A stretch of DNA of 64,000 nucleotides from Sphingobacterium arenae (GTDB lineage Bacteria; Bacteroidota; Bacteroidia; Sphingobacteriales; Sphingobacteriaceae), in the NCBI RefSeq assembly GCF_014692505.1, contig NZ_JACNYK010000003.1, forward strand, positions 124,001 to 188,000, written 5' to 3'. The notes under the pieces are model-generated. The model was not told the DNA's origin, did not search any database, and saw only the letters and a program-made list of their open reading frames with translations. The position numbers were made by a program, and so were the translations under genes. This document shows, in pieces, positions 1 through 8,247 of this stretch (positions are counted from its first letter, which is position 1; each line of letters begins with the position of its first letter).

Positions 1-19
1 CCGAGATCGTAAAAAAGAA

Positions 20-2362
20 ATGTTCATGCTGTTTATACTTTGGCTTCCCGTCCTGTCATTCGCACAGGAACGTCTGCTGAAAGGCTATGTTGTAGATTCG
101 GTGGAGCGGCCTATTGTACACGCAACGGTGACACTACTTCCCGATAATCAGGTGTATCATACTGATGATACCGGCTATTTTGAATTTTCGAAGTTATATG
201 AAGGCACTTATCAATTGGAAGTTCATCATGTAGGGTATGTGCAGCGGCACGTAGCGGTTGATCTCGGTGGAATAGACACCACACTTCATGTAAGTTTACA
301 TACCGTGGGCAGACACATTGAACAGGTGAGGGTAGAGGGTAAAGTAACCGCCGTGGATAACCTGGTGAATGCAGAAAATGCAGCGATGCCGATCAAGGTC
401 ATTACCCGGCGTGAAATCGAATTGATGGGGAGTCGTCGACTGGATGAAGTGATGAAAGAGCAGACCGGCGTAGCGGTGGTCAATGATATTTCGGGAGGAT
501 CAAGGGCCGTTGGCGTGCAGATTCAAGGTTTTAGCAGCAATTACGTCATGGTACTCATCGACGGGCAGCCGATGCTGGGGCGTAATAACGGTAATTTCGA
601 TCTCTCCCGTATCTCTGTTACTAATATTGAGCGCATTGAAATTATTAAAGGAGCTTCCTCCTGTCTGTATGGTAGCGATGCCTTGGGAGGCGCCATCAAT
701 ATCATTACCCGTCACGGTGCCGTGATGCCACAGGCGCAGGCTTCCCTGTTGTACGGAACCCTGAATACGGTGGACGCTACGTTGGAAGGCGAGATACCTT
801 TTGCGAACCAACGTGGCTCGGTGGTGGTCTCGGGAAACTATTACCGTACGGATGGCTTCAATACCGACGATCGCTACCTTAGTGGTGGAAGCACCACTTT
901 TCCACCCTATGAAAACCTGAGTTTTCAAGGGCGGATGCGTTATCGTGCGACCAAAAACGGTACTATCGGATTGACAGCACGCTATGCCGCACGAAACTCC
1001 AAGATGTACAATGCGTGGTCGGAAGAGCTCACCCTCGAAGATGGGCAAAAAGATCAGGATGTCAATATCGGATTAAGTTATGATCACCATTTTGCCCATG
1101 GCCTGCGTAGTATGACACGCTATTACCTTACCCGTTTTGATACAAAGTTGTATGCCCAGTGGCTCCGGCAGGGAGTGCTGGCCGGTGAAGAAGAATTCGG
1201 GCAGTATAACCATCGCATTGAGCAACAGTTTGCATACAGCCCTTCCAACCATGTCAAGTTTACGGGCGGACTTGGAGGGAGTATCGAGGTGATGGACAAC
1301 CAGGATCTGGATGACAAACGCTCGCTTCAGACGGCTTTCGTTTATCTGCAAACCGAGTGGCGACCGATCGACCGGATGCTGGCTACCCTAGGGCTACGCT
1401 ATGATCACACCAACAGTTATCGGGGACGGGTTAGCCCGAGTTTGGGGCTACACTATCATCTCAGCGAAAGTCTATTGCTGAAGGCAGGAACTGGGGCTGG
1501 CTTTAAAGCACCGGATTACAAAATGCGTTATCAGGTTTTCTTTAATCCATCTGCAAATTACCTCGTTGTGGGGAACGATCGTCTCGAAGACGTTATTAAC
1601 GGACTGGATGCCGCGGGCGAACTTAGCTATAAAAACAGTTATATGATTAACCTGTTGTCAGGTAACCTACAGGCAGAAAAAAGTTGGTCAAACAACATCG
1701 GATTGACCTGGAGTCCCTCGTCGAAGTTACAGACGGAAGCATCCGTATTCTACCATCGCATCAACAACCAGATTAATTCGATTAATGTTGGAACAGGAAC
1801 AACCGTTTCACAAATCTATACGTATCGTAATTTACCGAAGGTTGTCAATAAAGGAGCAGAGTTCTCTATTAGCTACCAAGCGACGCCAGACCTGCAGTTG
1901 TCGATCGGTTACCAATACCTCATTGCTAAGGACCTTGGTGTGTTGGATAGCATCCGCGCAGGAAGTTACCCATATAATCAATATAACAACGCCCGAACCG
2001 GTGAATACCGTAAAAGTAAGCCATCCGACTATTGGGGAATTGAAGAACGGTCGCGCCATATGGCGAATCTCAAATTACTATATGAATACCGCCCGTGGCA
2101 GACTAGCGTAAACGTGCGTGCAAATATCCGTGGTAAATACCCTTTCCAGGAAACCAACGGCAACCAGTTTATAGACGATGGTGATAAATTCGTGCCGGAG
2201 CATACGCTACTGAATGTGACGATTGAAAAAAAACTATGGAATAGAAGGCTTACCCTTAAGCTTATTGCGGATAATGTGTTGGGTTTTACCAGCCGCTACA
2301 TGCTCGGTCAGCCCGGAAGGGTCATCTTGGGTGGGTTTAGCTACCGGATCATGAAGGAGTGA
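20..2362 (+). CDS. hmuR: TonB-dependent outer-membrane receptor, HmuR-like (heme uptake)
   Basis: Outer-membrane receptor that likely imports heme with TonB energy. After a hydrophobic signal segment (residues 1-15, ending in SFAQ) comes a carboxypeptidase-regulatory-like domain (about 20-90), a plug domain (about 115-235, with GGAINIITR) and a beta-barrel to the C-terminus. An FKAP motif at about 495 followed by NLQAE near 550 resembles the FRAP and NPNL boxes of heme receptors. The genes behind it encode two HmuY-like proteins and a heme oxygenase, which supports heme as substrate. The first ATG is used here, but the six preceding codons are open and encode RDRKKE, a typical positively charged signal-peptide start, so the true start may lie before the window. 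The family and fold are clear; the heme ligand is inferred from context. Confidence 0.85.
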   Translation: MFMLFILWLPVLSFAQERLLKGYVVDSVERPIVHATVTLLPDNQVYHTDDTGYFEFSKLYEGTYQLEVHHVGYVQRHVAVDLGGIDTTLHVSLHTVGRHIEQVRVEGKVTAVDNLVNAENAAMPIKVITRREIELMGSRRLDEVMKEQTGVAVVNDISGGSRAVGVQIQGFSSNYVMVLIDGQPMLGRNNGNFDLSRISVTNIERIEIIKGASSCLYGSDALGGAINIITRHGAVMPQAQASLLYGTLNTVDATLEGEIPFANQRGSVVVSGNYYRTDGFNTDDRYLSGGSTTFPPYENLSFQGRMRYRATKNGTIGLTARYAARNSKMYNAWSEELTLEDGQKDQDVNIGLSYDHHFAHGLRSMTRYYLTRFDTKLYAQWLRQGVLAGEEEFGQYNHRIEQQFAYSPSNHVKFTGGLGGSIEVMDNQDLDDKRSLQTAFVYLQTEWRPIDRMLATLGLRYDHTNSYRGRVSPSLGLHYHLSESLLLKAGTGAGFKAPDYKMRYQVFFNPSANYLVVGNDRLEDVINGLDAAGELSYKNSYMINLLSGNLQAEKSWSNNIGLTWSPSSKLQTEASVFYHRINNQINSINVGTGTTVSQIYTYRNLPKVVNKGAEFSISYQATPDLQLSIGYQYLIAKDLGVLDSIRAGSYPYNQYNNARTGEYRKSKPSDYWGIEERSRHMANLKLLYEYRPWQTSVNVRANIRGKYPFQETNGNQFIDDGDKFVPEHTLLNVTIEKKLWNRRLTLKLIADNVLGFTSRYMLGQPGRVILGGFSYRIMKE

Positions 2363-2464
2363 GAGGTGTTGTTATGTTCTTTTTGTAAAAGGCGTGCATA
2401 ATGAAGGGGGAAGAGCTTACAGCCTACGGTTTATCACCTACAGCAATGATAAAAAAATAATGAA

Positions 2465-3217
2465 TTGAAAACAATGAAAATATACCTAGATGAAATATGG
2501 CCCATATTGGCCAGTCGAAGAGTACGGTGGACGTATATCGGTTGCTTCCTGCTGTTATTAGTTTCTTGCGGTAAGGATGAAGACTGGCGACCGTTTTATG
2601 AAGACGGCAAAAGTACCGTGATCTATGATCTTGCCGGCGACACTGACGCATCGATGGGAGACGGAGCCGAAGGAAAGGAAAAACGCAATTTTAATATCTT
2701 CCTCTTCCGCTTCAAAGACAAACGGCAGATCTGGATCAAGAATGCCCATGATTCGGCACAATGGTTCCAGACGAAAGATTGGGATATTGCCTTTACAGGG
2801 CCATATAATTCGGAGATATACGTGAACAATGCCTATCATGAGTTGAATCCGGGTTATGGTGGAGAGGCTGATAAAACTGCCGTGGTACTCATACGCCAAC
2901 CCTATGAGGCCGTTACGGTGGCGCCTAGTGACAGTGAGTTTGATGCCAGTGATGTCCATAAGATTGGATGGGCGTCTTCAGAAAGTTCGTATGGCTGGTT
3001 TCGTTACAGCCTGCAAACCCATATCATGCAGGCTTTGCCGAACCGAACCTATGTTATACGTCTTCCGGATGGTAAATATGCAAAGCTACAGCTTATCAAT
3101 GCCTATAAAGGCAATCCCGAAGCTGTTACGAATATGAATTGGCCGGCGCCTTATTATACCTTTCGCTATTATGTACAGGAGGATGGAAGCCGAAATCTCG
3201 ATACCAGTCCACAGTAA
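2465..3217 (+). CDS. HmuY family heme-binding lipoprotein (first copy)
   Basis: Predicted surface lipoprotein of 250 residues. A long N-terminal segment leads to a hydrophobic stretch and a lipobox-like LVSC with the cysteine at 35. The rest resembles the HmuY fold, with landmarks such as KDWDIAFTGPYNSEIY (about 100-115) and GKYAKLQLINAYKG near 205. HmuY of Porphyromonas binds heme and passes it to the HmuR receptor, and this gene lies 100 nt behind a HmuR-like receptor. Heme binding is inferred from family and context; I did not identify the heme ligands. A second family member follows at once, so the locus may handle two forms of the ligand or use one as a scavenger. Confidence 0.82.
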   Translation: MKTMKIYLDEIWPILASRRVRWTYIGCFLLLLVSCGKDEDWRPFYEDGKSTVIYDLAGDTDASMGDGAEGKEKRNFNIFLFRFKDKRQIWIKNAHDSAQWFQTKDWDIAFTGPYNSEIYVNNAYHELNPGYGGEADKTAVVLIRQPYEAVTVAPSDSEFDASDVHKIGWASSESSYGWFRYSLQTHIMQALPNRTYVIRLPDGKYAKLQLINAYKGNPEAVTNMNWPAPYYTFRYYVQEDGSRNLDTSPQ

Positions 3218-3264
3218 TATATAGAAAGAGCATGCTATTTATAATAATTATAAATAAATAACGC

Positions 3265-3324
3265 TTTGCATACATGATTTCCCGTTTTGCATACATGAAG
3301 TATCAACTGTCGAACTTAACTTTG
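3265..3324 (+). promoter_or_regulatory. Promoter of the second hmuY-like gene with paired upstream elements
   Basis: TAACTTTG at 3317-3324 matches the Bacteroidota -7 consensus TAnnTTTG exactly. The 13-mer TTTGCATACATGA occurs twice upstream, at 3265-3277 and 3286-3298, 21 bp apart start to start, which is two helical turns. The first copy starts exactly 52 bp before the -7 box. No good -33 TTTG lies at the usual spacing, which fits an activator-dependent promoter. The same 52-bp geometry appears at 7141 and 7568. Confidence 0.6.
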
Positions 3325-3359
3325 TTTAGAATCAATTTAAATAATAATACCGTTAAAAA

Positions 3360-4145
3360 ATGAAGATGAAAAAATTACTGATTAGTGGTGTCTTCCTACT
3401 GTTTATAGCTGGATTTACAGCCTGCAGCAAAAGCAATGATCCGACGCCGGAGCCGGAACCGGAAATCCCGGAGACAATGTTCAATAAGCTAATCCAGGTA
3501 CGCAATTTCGGGGAAGATCTTCCGGAAGGAACCGCCCCCGATAGTGACCAGACCCCCATTTTCTTTAGCTTGGAAGAAAATAAAGCCACTAATCAGGCTT
3601 ATCGGAGAACCAATCGCTGGGACATTTCCTTTGCGGGCATCTATCGCTCTTATCTGGGCGGAAACAACGGAACGAATGGTGGCATCTCCCCCAGTTACGG
3701 GGGCAATGGTCCCGGAGTAGGCGGTATCATGATCGTGGAAAAGAGCTTTGACGAGGTGGTCGATATCCCGGCAGATAATCAATTCAAGATCGGGCGTAAT
3801 GTGATTGGTACCGATGACAATGGTGATATGGGGGATGGTGTGGGTTGGTATCTGTACGATTTTGGTGGCACCCTTGTTCGCGATGGTGCTTATGACAACG
3901 CGCATGTAGCCTATGCACTGGATGAACCGCTTGAGATTACATTGCCTAATGGCGAAAAGAAAACCGTACAGCCCCGTACCGTGATTATACGCACCGCCCG
4001 TGGTAACTACGCTAAAATTAGAATGCGCAGCATTTACAAGAATAAATTAGATCGGGACAGTTGGAAACGGAACGAGCCTAAACCTTACTTCTCCTTTGAT
4101 TACGTATTAGCGAAAAAGGGCAGTACCAAGTTTGAAATTGATTAG
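3360..4145 (+). CDS. HmuY family heme-binding lipoprotein (second copy)
   Basis: A 261-residue lipoprotein with lipobox FTAC (cysteine 22). The same HmuY landmarks are present as in the preceding gene: RWDISFAGIYRSY near 86 and RGNYAKIRMRSIYKN near 220. Between them is a glycine- and asparagine-rich insert (about 100-122) that the first copy lacks, so the two are diverged paralogs, not a recent duplication. It has its own promoter region with a perfect TAACTTTG -7 box and two copies of a 13-bp element (3265-3324), so it can be controlled separately from the receptor. The role in heme capture follows from the family. Confidence 0.82.
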   Translation: MKMKKLLISGVFLLFIAGFTACSKSNDPTPEPEPEIPETMFNKLIQVRNFGEDLPEGTAPDSDQTPIFFSLEENKATNQAYRRTNRWDISFAGIYRSYLGGNNGTNGGISPSYGGNGPGVGGIMIVEKSFDEVVDIPADNQFKIGRNVIGTDDNGDMGDGVGWYLYDFGGTLVRDGAYDNAHVAYALDEPLEITLPNGEKKTVQPRTVIIRTARGNYAKIRMRSIYKNKLDRDSWKRNEPKPYFSFDYVLAKKGSTKFEID

Positions 4146-4157
4146 TCATACAATATA

Positions 4158-4172
4158 CCTACCTGCGGTAGG
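4158..4172 (+). other. Intercistronic hairpin
   Basis: CCTACC-TGC-GGTAGG forms a perfect 6-bp stem with a 3-nt loop between the second hmuY-like gene and the next lipoprotein gene. No T-run follows, so it is more likely an mRNA stability or processing element than a terminator. Confidence 0.5.
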
Positions 4173-4195
4173 AAGGGCATATACAGCAATAAAAA

Positions 4196-5191
4196 ATGAA
4201 TAAAACATATACCTTTATAAGCATCCTGTTTTTGGGATTGGTGTTCGCTTCCTGCACCAAGGAGGAAGAATTGGCGCCTCTGCCACAAGATAAAATAGTA
4301 GAATACAGTGTCAACAACGTTCCTGCAGGGACCAACCTTTACGGCGCTATTGATGAGGAGAAAAAGACCATAACACTCTATGTGCCTTTTTATCTCGGCC
4401 TGGAGCTGATCGATGCCGATATCAAAGTATCTTCCGGGGCTAAGCTACAGGAGGAAATCCTGCCCATTCCAGTCGATAAAGAAGATCAGCGCTATACGGT
4501 CGTTGCAGCGGATGGTTCCACCAATACGTACGAGCTCATCATTGTACCACAAAACACGCCTACTCTTGAGACTGTCTGGGGTATTTACGGTTACCCGGCA
4601 ACACAGCCTACAGCCTATCCGCTTGGGGTACTACCTAATATCCATGGCAATTTTTACAGTAATAATATCAACCTGGTTAAGCTGACTTTGGTGTCCCATA
4701 ATACACAGAAAGAAGTGCAGCTCAATACCCGGGAGGGAAGAGCTGTTCTAGCTCCGCTTACCGGTGAGGAACCTTACCAGTATCAGATCGCAAACCTGTC
4801 GATACCAATGGACATCGATACCGGCTACCACGATGTAAACATTGACTTCCTGGGGCACCAGGTGACGTTGGCGGATCCGGTCAACATCCAATACAGGGCA
4901 CCTAGGATCAGCTATGCAGGTGGTAAGGCAATGCAGCAAGGAGGAGAGGTTACGTATACGGCAACGCCGCAGTATCTGATATTGGATCCTACATCGGTCA
5001 AGGTAACGAATACCGAGACCGGCACGGTCTATGACTTATCGATTGTGAAATATGATACGGAGAGCATTACCCTGAAAGTACCGGACGACTTTCCGTTAGG
5101 AATGCCGACCCCGCTAATGATCGTTGAAACTACGTACAAGAACTGGCCGACAACTACCAATACCACGTATATGAATGTCAGCCCCAAATAG
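4196..5191 (+). CDS. Surface lipoprotein with N-terminal DUF5018-like beta domain
   Basis: A 331-residue lipoprotein (lipobox FASC, cysteine 20). The first domain (about 30-120) ends in VVAADGSTNTYELIIV, the pattern seen in DUF5018-like and similar extracellular beta-sandwich modules of Bacteroidota. The rest is predicted to be beta-rich, like tandem IPT/TIG-type domains. It sits 50 nt behind the second hmuY-like gene and shares its layout with the gene at 5922, suggesting both are accessory surface proteins of the heme uptake system. No catalytic motif was seen. The domain name is a pattern-based suggestion; the exact function is unknown. Confidence 0.6.
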   Translation: MNKTYTFISILFLGLVFASCTKEEELAPLPQDKIVEYSVNNVPAGTNLYGAIDEEKKTITLYVPFYLGLELIDADIKVSSGAKLQEEILPIPVDKEDQRYTVVAADGSTNTYELIIVPQNTPTLETVWGIYGYPATQPTAYPLGVLPNIHGNFYSNNINLVKLTLVSHNTQKEVQLNTREGRAVLAPLTGEEPYQYQIANLSIPMDIDTGYHDVNIDFLGHQVTLADPVNIQYRAPRISYAGGKAMQQGGEVTYTATPQYLILDPTSVKVTNTETGTVYDLSIVKYDTESITLKVPDDFPLGMPTPLMIVETTYKNWPTTTNTTYMNVSPK

Positions 5192-5201
5192 CCACGTGCT
5201 T

Positions 5202-5238
5202 ATCTCCGACAAGGAGATGTCTATATAATAAATTAGTA
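5202..5238 (+). other. Hairpin followed by a 20-bp sequence repeated at 7054
   Basis: ATCTCC-GACAA-GGAGAT (5202-5218) makes a short hairpin directly after the lipoprotein gene. It is followed by GTCTATATAATAAATTAGTA (5219-5238), which occurs again, base for base, at 7054-7073, also downstream of a hairpin. Confidence 0.55.
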
Positions 5239-5269
5239 TTTAAATAACACAAAAATTAAACAAATAACT

Positions 5270-5833
5270 ATGAAAAAGATTCTTAGATCTACATTCGCTG
5301 TCGCAGCGGCAGTCTTGTTTACGGTATCATCACAGGCAGGCGATAGTAATCCGGTAACTACATCAGCTTTAACACCATCTGCGGTGGCTGTTTCCTGCGG
5401 TTACCAGTACAGCGTGACTGGTAATGTGGGCAGCCCATCTAATCCTTCGTCCTTTGGAGACGTGTATGTGACTCTCGGTAGCGGCTCTGCATCTCAGGGT
5501 AGTGCTGTAGGGGCGCAGCTCATTTTTACGGAGCATGTCAATGCTGCCGTGGCCGCCAACGGCGACTACGAATTGAGGATAGCCACTGGCGATCTATGCT
5601 CTATCACCGCAGGAGCTTGGTCTGGAGCAACGCCAGTAAGCGGGGCGGTAGGCGAAGATGTATGGTACACGTATGAGAATCAAGAGGCGACTCCGATTCC
5701 AGGTGTGGTGATGTTGGTAAGCGATGGCACCACGGTCTGGGCGTTTACCTTGGATTCGGCTACAGCTTCCATTGTCACACCAAATCCATTAACGATACAA
5801 GGTACCGTTACGATAAATGTGAACCAATTGTAA
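5270..5833 (+). CDS. Small exported protein of unknown function
   Basis: A 187-residue protein with a standard signal peptide (about 1-23, AVAAAVLFTVSSQAG) and no lipobox, so likely released to the periplasm or outside. The mature part is rich in Ser, Gly, Ala, Thr and Val, with only two cysteines (in SCGYQY and DLCSIT) that could form a disulfide. The composition suggests a compact beta-sandwich. I do not recognise the family. Its place inside the heme locus, between two related surface lipoproteins, suggests a secreted partner of heme acquisition, but this is inference from position only. Confidence 0.6.
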   Translation: MKKILRSTFAVAAAVLFTVSSQAGDSNPVTTSALTPSAVAVSCGYQYSVTGNVGSPSNPSSFGDVYVTLGSGSASQGSAVGAQLIFTEHVNAAVAANGDYELRIATGDLCSITAGAWSGATPVSGAVGEDVWYTYENQEATPIPGVVMLVSDGTTVWAFTLDSATASIVTPNPLTIQGTVTINVNQL

Positions 5834-5921
5834 ACATGGCATAAGGGTTTCCTCAGAGAAGCGCGTTGGCAGACCTCGGAGGAAACCTTTTGCTTGTTAT
5901 CGATTTTTGAGAACCAGAAAC

Positions 5922-6854
5922 ATGAGTACACTGTACAAAATATATATGGGCATAGCGGTTGCTAGTACAGCTTTGTTTGGCGCATGCAAAACCGAGTACC
6001 CCGACCTGCCTTATGCGGAAATAGAAACTTTCACTATCGAAGATGCCAATGGCGATCCGTTACAAGCGGTCATCAAAGAGGACGAAATCATCATCTACTG
6101 GACACCATTAGAAGACGAACCCGAAACCATCCGTCCGGTCATCACGCTATCCGAGCGCGCGTCAATATCACCGGCATCGGGGGAAGCCGTACCATACAAT
6201 GCGGCTACAGCATATATCGTGACGGCACAGGACGGCAGCAGAAAGACCTATACCTTACGGCCGGAAGGCGGACAGCCTATTCCATACCTAAAGACTGGAC
6301 TTGCAACGGAGATTTATATAAACAATTCTTTTTCTATAGCAGGAGACTACTTCCTGCCCGACACCGATAGAACTAAGGTATACTTGCTAGCCGACGAACA
6401 GGAATATGAACTGAGGGAATTTAACACCTTGACCAATGCAGTTATCAATCTTTCTATCCCCATCACGACAGAACTGGATACGGGCTATTACGAAGTCAAA
6501 GTCGTAACGGGCAGATATACACTGACGGCCAAAGAACGGATACACTTAAACGCTCCCAACTTATCTACCCTGTTGGACAGAACAAAGCTACCAAGCAACC
6601 TTAGTCCAGGACAGACTTTCTCCGTTTACTTCACGCAGGAGGAAGCCCTGAAATTCTATCAGGAGGAGGATTTTACGGCACGGATGGAATACAGCGACAA
6701 TACGCCGGTGCGTAATTTTGACCCGAAGGTCAGGTTTATCAGTGCCACCGAGGTACAGGTAACCATTCCGAAGGATATCGTTGCGGAATCCGCTTGGTTT
6801 ACTTTACGTGTTGGCAACAGAACCGTCATACAACAACAAATGACCATCGAATAA
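5922..6854 (+). CDS. Surface lipoprotein, DUF5018-like, paralogous layout to 4196 gene
   Basis: A 310-residue lipoprotein with lipobox FGAC (cysteine 22). The ATG at 5922 is preferred over an in-frame TTG at 5907 because it gives a standard signal peptide. The N-terminal module (about 27-110) has the same end signature as the gene at 4196 (IVTAQDGSRKTYTL here), followed by a beta-rich C-terminal part. It is the last of the surface-protein genes of the heme cluster; a strong hairpin follows at 6997. Function is inferred only from location and the lipoprotein signal. Confidence 0.6.
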   Translation: MSTLYKIYMGIAVASTALFGACKTEYPDLPYAEIETFTIEDANGDPLQAVIKEDEIIIYWTPLEDEPETIRPVITLSERASISPASGEAVPYNAATAYIVTAQDGSRKTYTLRPEGGQPIPYLKTGLATEIYINNSFSIAGDYFLPDTDRTKVYLLADEQEYELREFNTLTNAVINLSIPITTELDTGYYEVKVVTGRYTLTAKERIHLNAPNLSTLLDRTKLPSNLSPGQTFSVYFTQEEALKFYQEEDFTARMEYSDNTPVRNFDPKVRFISATEVQVTIPKDIVAESAWFTLRVGNRTVIQQQMTIE

Positions 6855-6996
6855 CCTTTTGTGGAATAAGAGCTTTTGTGCGGCACTTGCTCCAAATCTT
6901 CGGTGGTCGATCGGGAAGCACTTGCGTTCCAACCGGAACCTGTGCGTATGCGATATCATGCCGCCATCACCACCTGACCTATTACACATAATGTAA

Positions 6997-7031
6997 AAGC
7001 CTCCTCTGAACATATATCCAAGGAGGCTTCT
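6997..7031 (+). terminator. Rho-independent terminator of the heme surface-protein genes
   Basis: AAGCCTCCT (6997-7005) pairs perfectly with AGGAGGCTT (7021-7029) around a 15-nt loop, followed by a short pyrimidine stretch. The 400-nt gap 6855-7258 holds this hairpin, the second copy of the 20-bp repeat (7054-7073) and the promoter of the next gene; I see no other gene in it. Confidence 0.65.
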
Positions 7032-7053
7032 TCATGAATAGCCGTGCGTTGAC

Positions 7054-7073
7054 GTCTATATAATAAATTAGTA
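7054..7073 (+). repeat. Second copy of a 20-bp repeat
   Basis: GTCTATATAATAAATTAGTA is identical to 5219-5238. Both copies lie in the heme cluster, downstream of a hairpin and upstream of a new gene. Confidence 0.6.
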
Positions 7074-7140
7074 AGGCAAAAATACGCTTCGATGCAGAGA
7101 TTTCAAATTCGTAAACCGTTAGATGCTAAAAAAATGCCAT

Positions 7141-7215
7141 TTTGCATATTCGATTCACCGTTTTTAATAGAGTGATTATCTCCTATATCCGTTATATTTG
7201 ATATGCTTTAGCATA
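7141..7215 (+). promoter_or_regulatory. Promoter and operator of the Fur-like gene
   Basis: A perfect -7 box TATATTTG lies at 7193-7200. TTTGCATATTCGA (7141-7153) starts exactly 52 bp upstream, as in the promoter at 3265. Directly after the -7 box, over the expected transcription start, TATGCT-TT-AGCATA (7202-7215) is a perfect inverted repeat and a candidate repressor site, perhaps for autoregulation. Confidence 0.55.
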
Positions 7216-7258
7216 GATTTAAATAATAAAAATAATGTAACCCTTCGATAAACAATGT

Positions 7259-7537
7259 ATGATGAAAGTACATGAACAAACAAGACTGCACGGCTGGATA
7301 GCACAATTACGCGAACGTGGACATATTGCGAGCAAACAACGTATCGTTATTATGGAAGCGCTGTTTCAGCAGCGCGAAATCGCAGACATGGAAGATTTTT
7401 GGATTGGATTACGCCAGAAGCATCCGGTATCTTGGGCAACTTTCTACAATTTCATCCGCTTGGCTCTCAAAGAAAACTGGATAGGAAAAGATATACATAC
7501 CTCTAGGTGCGCGCGCTATCAGATACTCATCGATTGA
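7259..7537 (+). CDS. Fur-like winged-helix protein lacking the metal/dimer domain
   Basis: A 92-residue protein whose body (about 15-85) resembles only the N-terminal DNA-binding domain of Fur: KQRIVIMEAL matches the first helix region (TxxRxxIL in Fur), WATFYNFIRLALKENWI matches the recognition helix region (ATVYRVLNxxxxxGI), and ARYQI fits the wing end. The C-terminal Fur domain with its His/Cys metal sites is absent, and the next 124 nt have no continuation. No histidine-rich motif is left, so it cannot sense iron as Fur does. It sits just upstream of the heme oxygenase gene, each with its own promoter. It may be a heme-locus regulator, or may form heterodimers or compete with true Fur. 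The Fur resemblance is my reading of the residues; the role is inferred. Confidence 0.6.
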   Translation: MMKVHEQTRLHGWIAQLRERGHIASKQRIVIMEALFQQREIADMEDFWIGLRQKHPVSWATFYNFIRLALKENWIGKDIHTSRCARYQILID

Positions 7538-7567
7538 GACCTGCCCATGCGGCGCTAAAAAAAACGT

Positions 7568-7627
7568 TTTCCATATACGATTAAGCGAAATGCAGCATAC
7601 AAGCTAAGCGATAAATAAGAATCTTTG
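7568..7627 (+). promoter_or_regulatory. Promoter of the heme oxygenase gene with the shared upstream element
   Basis: AATCTTTG at 7620-7627 matches the -7 consensus in 7 of 8 positions. TTTCCATATACGA (7568-7580) starts 52 bp upstream, matching the elements at 3265 and 7141 in sequence and distance. A degenerate second copy may start at 7589, 21 bp further on. Confidence 0.5.
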
Positions 7628-7661
7628 TAAATAACCGTTTAAAAATAAAATAGAAATAAAT

Positions 7662-8225
7662 ATGATGTTAAATCAAAATATTAAGGAAAACACCAAGGAG
7701 GCACATCAGACTTTAGAAGGTGTAGTCGTAAGGCAGCTTAAAGCCGTTCGTTCAGAAGCGGATTATGCAGATGTGCTGAAGAATTTTTATGTGTACTTCC
7801 AGGCGGTGGAAAAAGCTATTGCTCCGTACATCACGCGTGAGGTATTGCCGGATTATACGGAGCGTCGCAACTCGTCGTATATCAAATCCGATATCGAAGA
7901 GCTTGGCGGAAATGTAAATAATTTACCTGCTGCTACGGCACCAACTGTAAGCAATGCCTTAGAAGCATTGAGTGCATTGTATGTATTGGAGGGCTCGATT
8001 ATGGGCGGTCCCTATATTGTACAGATGCTGCACAAATACGGTGTGACAAAAGGCACATCGTTCTTCTCAGGATATGGGGAGGATACGGGGAAAATGTGGG
8101 GGGCATTCGTTGCGGTATTGAACAAGTACGGAGAAAATCCCGAGCAACAAAAACGGGCAATAGCTGTCGCCAACGAGACATTCGCTCGTTTTGGCGATGT
8201 CTTTCAAACCGTCAGTGCAGAATAA
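7662..8225 (+). CDS. Biliverdin-producing heme oxygenase
   Basis: Opens the heme ring to biliverdin, carbon monoxide and ferrous iron in the cytoplasm, the last step of heme-iron use. The 187-residue length fits the bacterial family. KEAHQTLE near the N-terminus supplies the proximal heme ligand (His15), and VLEGSIMGGPYIVQML (about 110-125) is the distal glycine-containing helix. It has its own promoter and a strong terminator directly behind it. Together with the receptor and HmuY-like genes upstream it completes a heme capture and breakdown pathway. The family is clear; which carbon bridge is cleaved cannot be told. Confidence 0.88.
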   Translation: MMLNQNIKENTKEAHQTLEGVVVRQLKAVRSEADYADVLKNFYVYFQAVEKAIAPYITREVLPDYTERRNSSYIKSDIEELGGNVNNLPAATAPTVSNALEALSALYVLEGSIMGGPYIVQMLHKYGVTKGTSFFSGYGEDTGKMWGAFVAVLNKYGENPEQQKRAIAVANETFARFGDVFQTVSAE

Positions 8226-8247
8226 GTTTTCTAGCCTGAAAAGTTGG

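Noticed and set aside
500..1048. A long open frame on the minus strand inside the receptor gene
   Set aside because: It lies entirely within the well-supported TonB-dependent receptor and has no family features.
2395..2407. A TGCATAATGA sequence upstream of the first hmuY-like gene as another copy of the heme-promoter element
   Set aside because: It matches only partly and no -7 box lies 52 bp downstream.
6876..6977. A 33-residue open frame with a CxxC near its start, between the last lipoprotein gene and the terminator
   Set aside because: It begins with TTG, lacks promoter and ribosome signals, and has no recognisable family; it may be chance.
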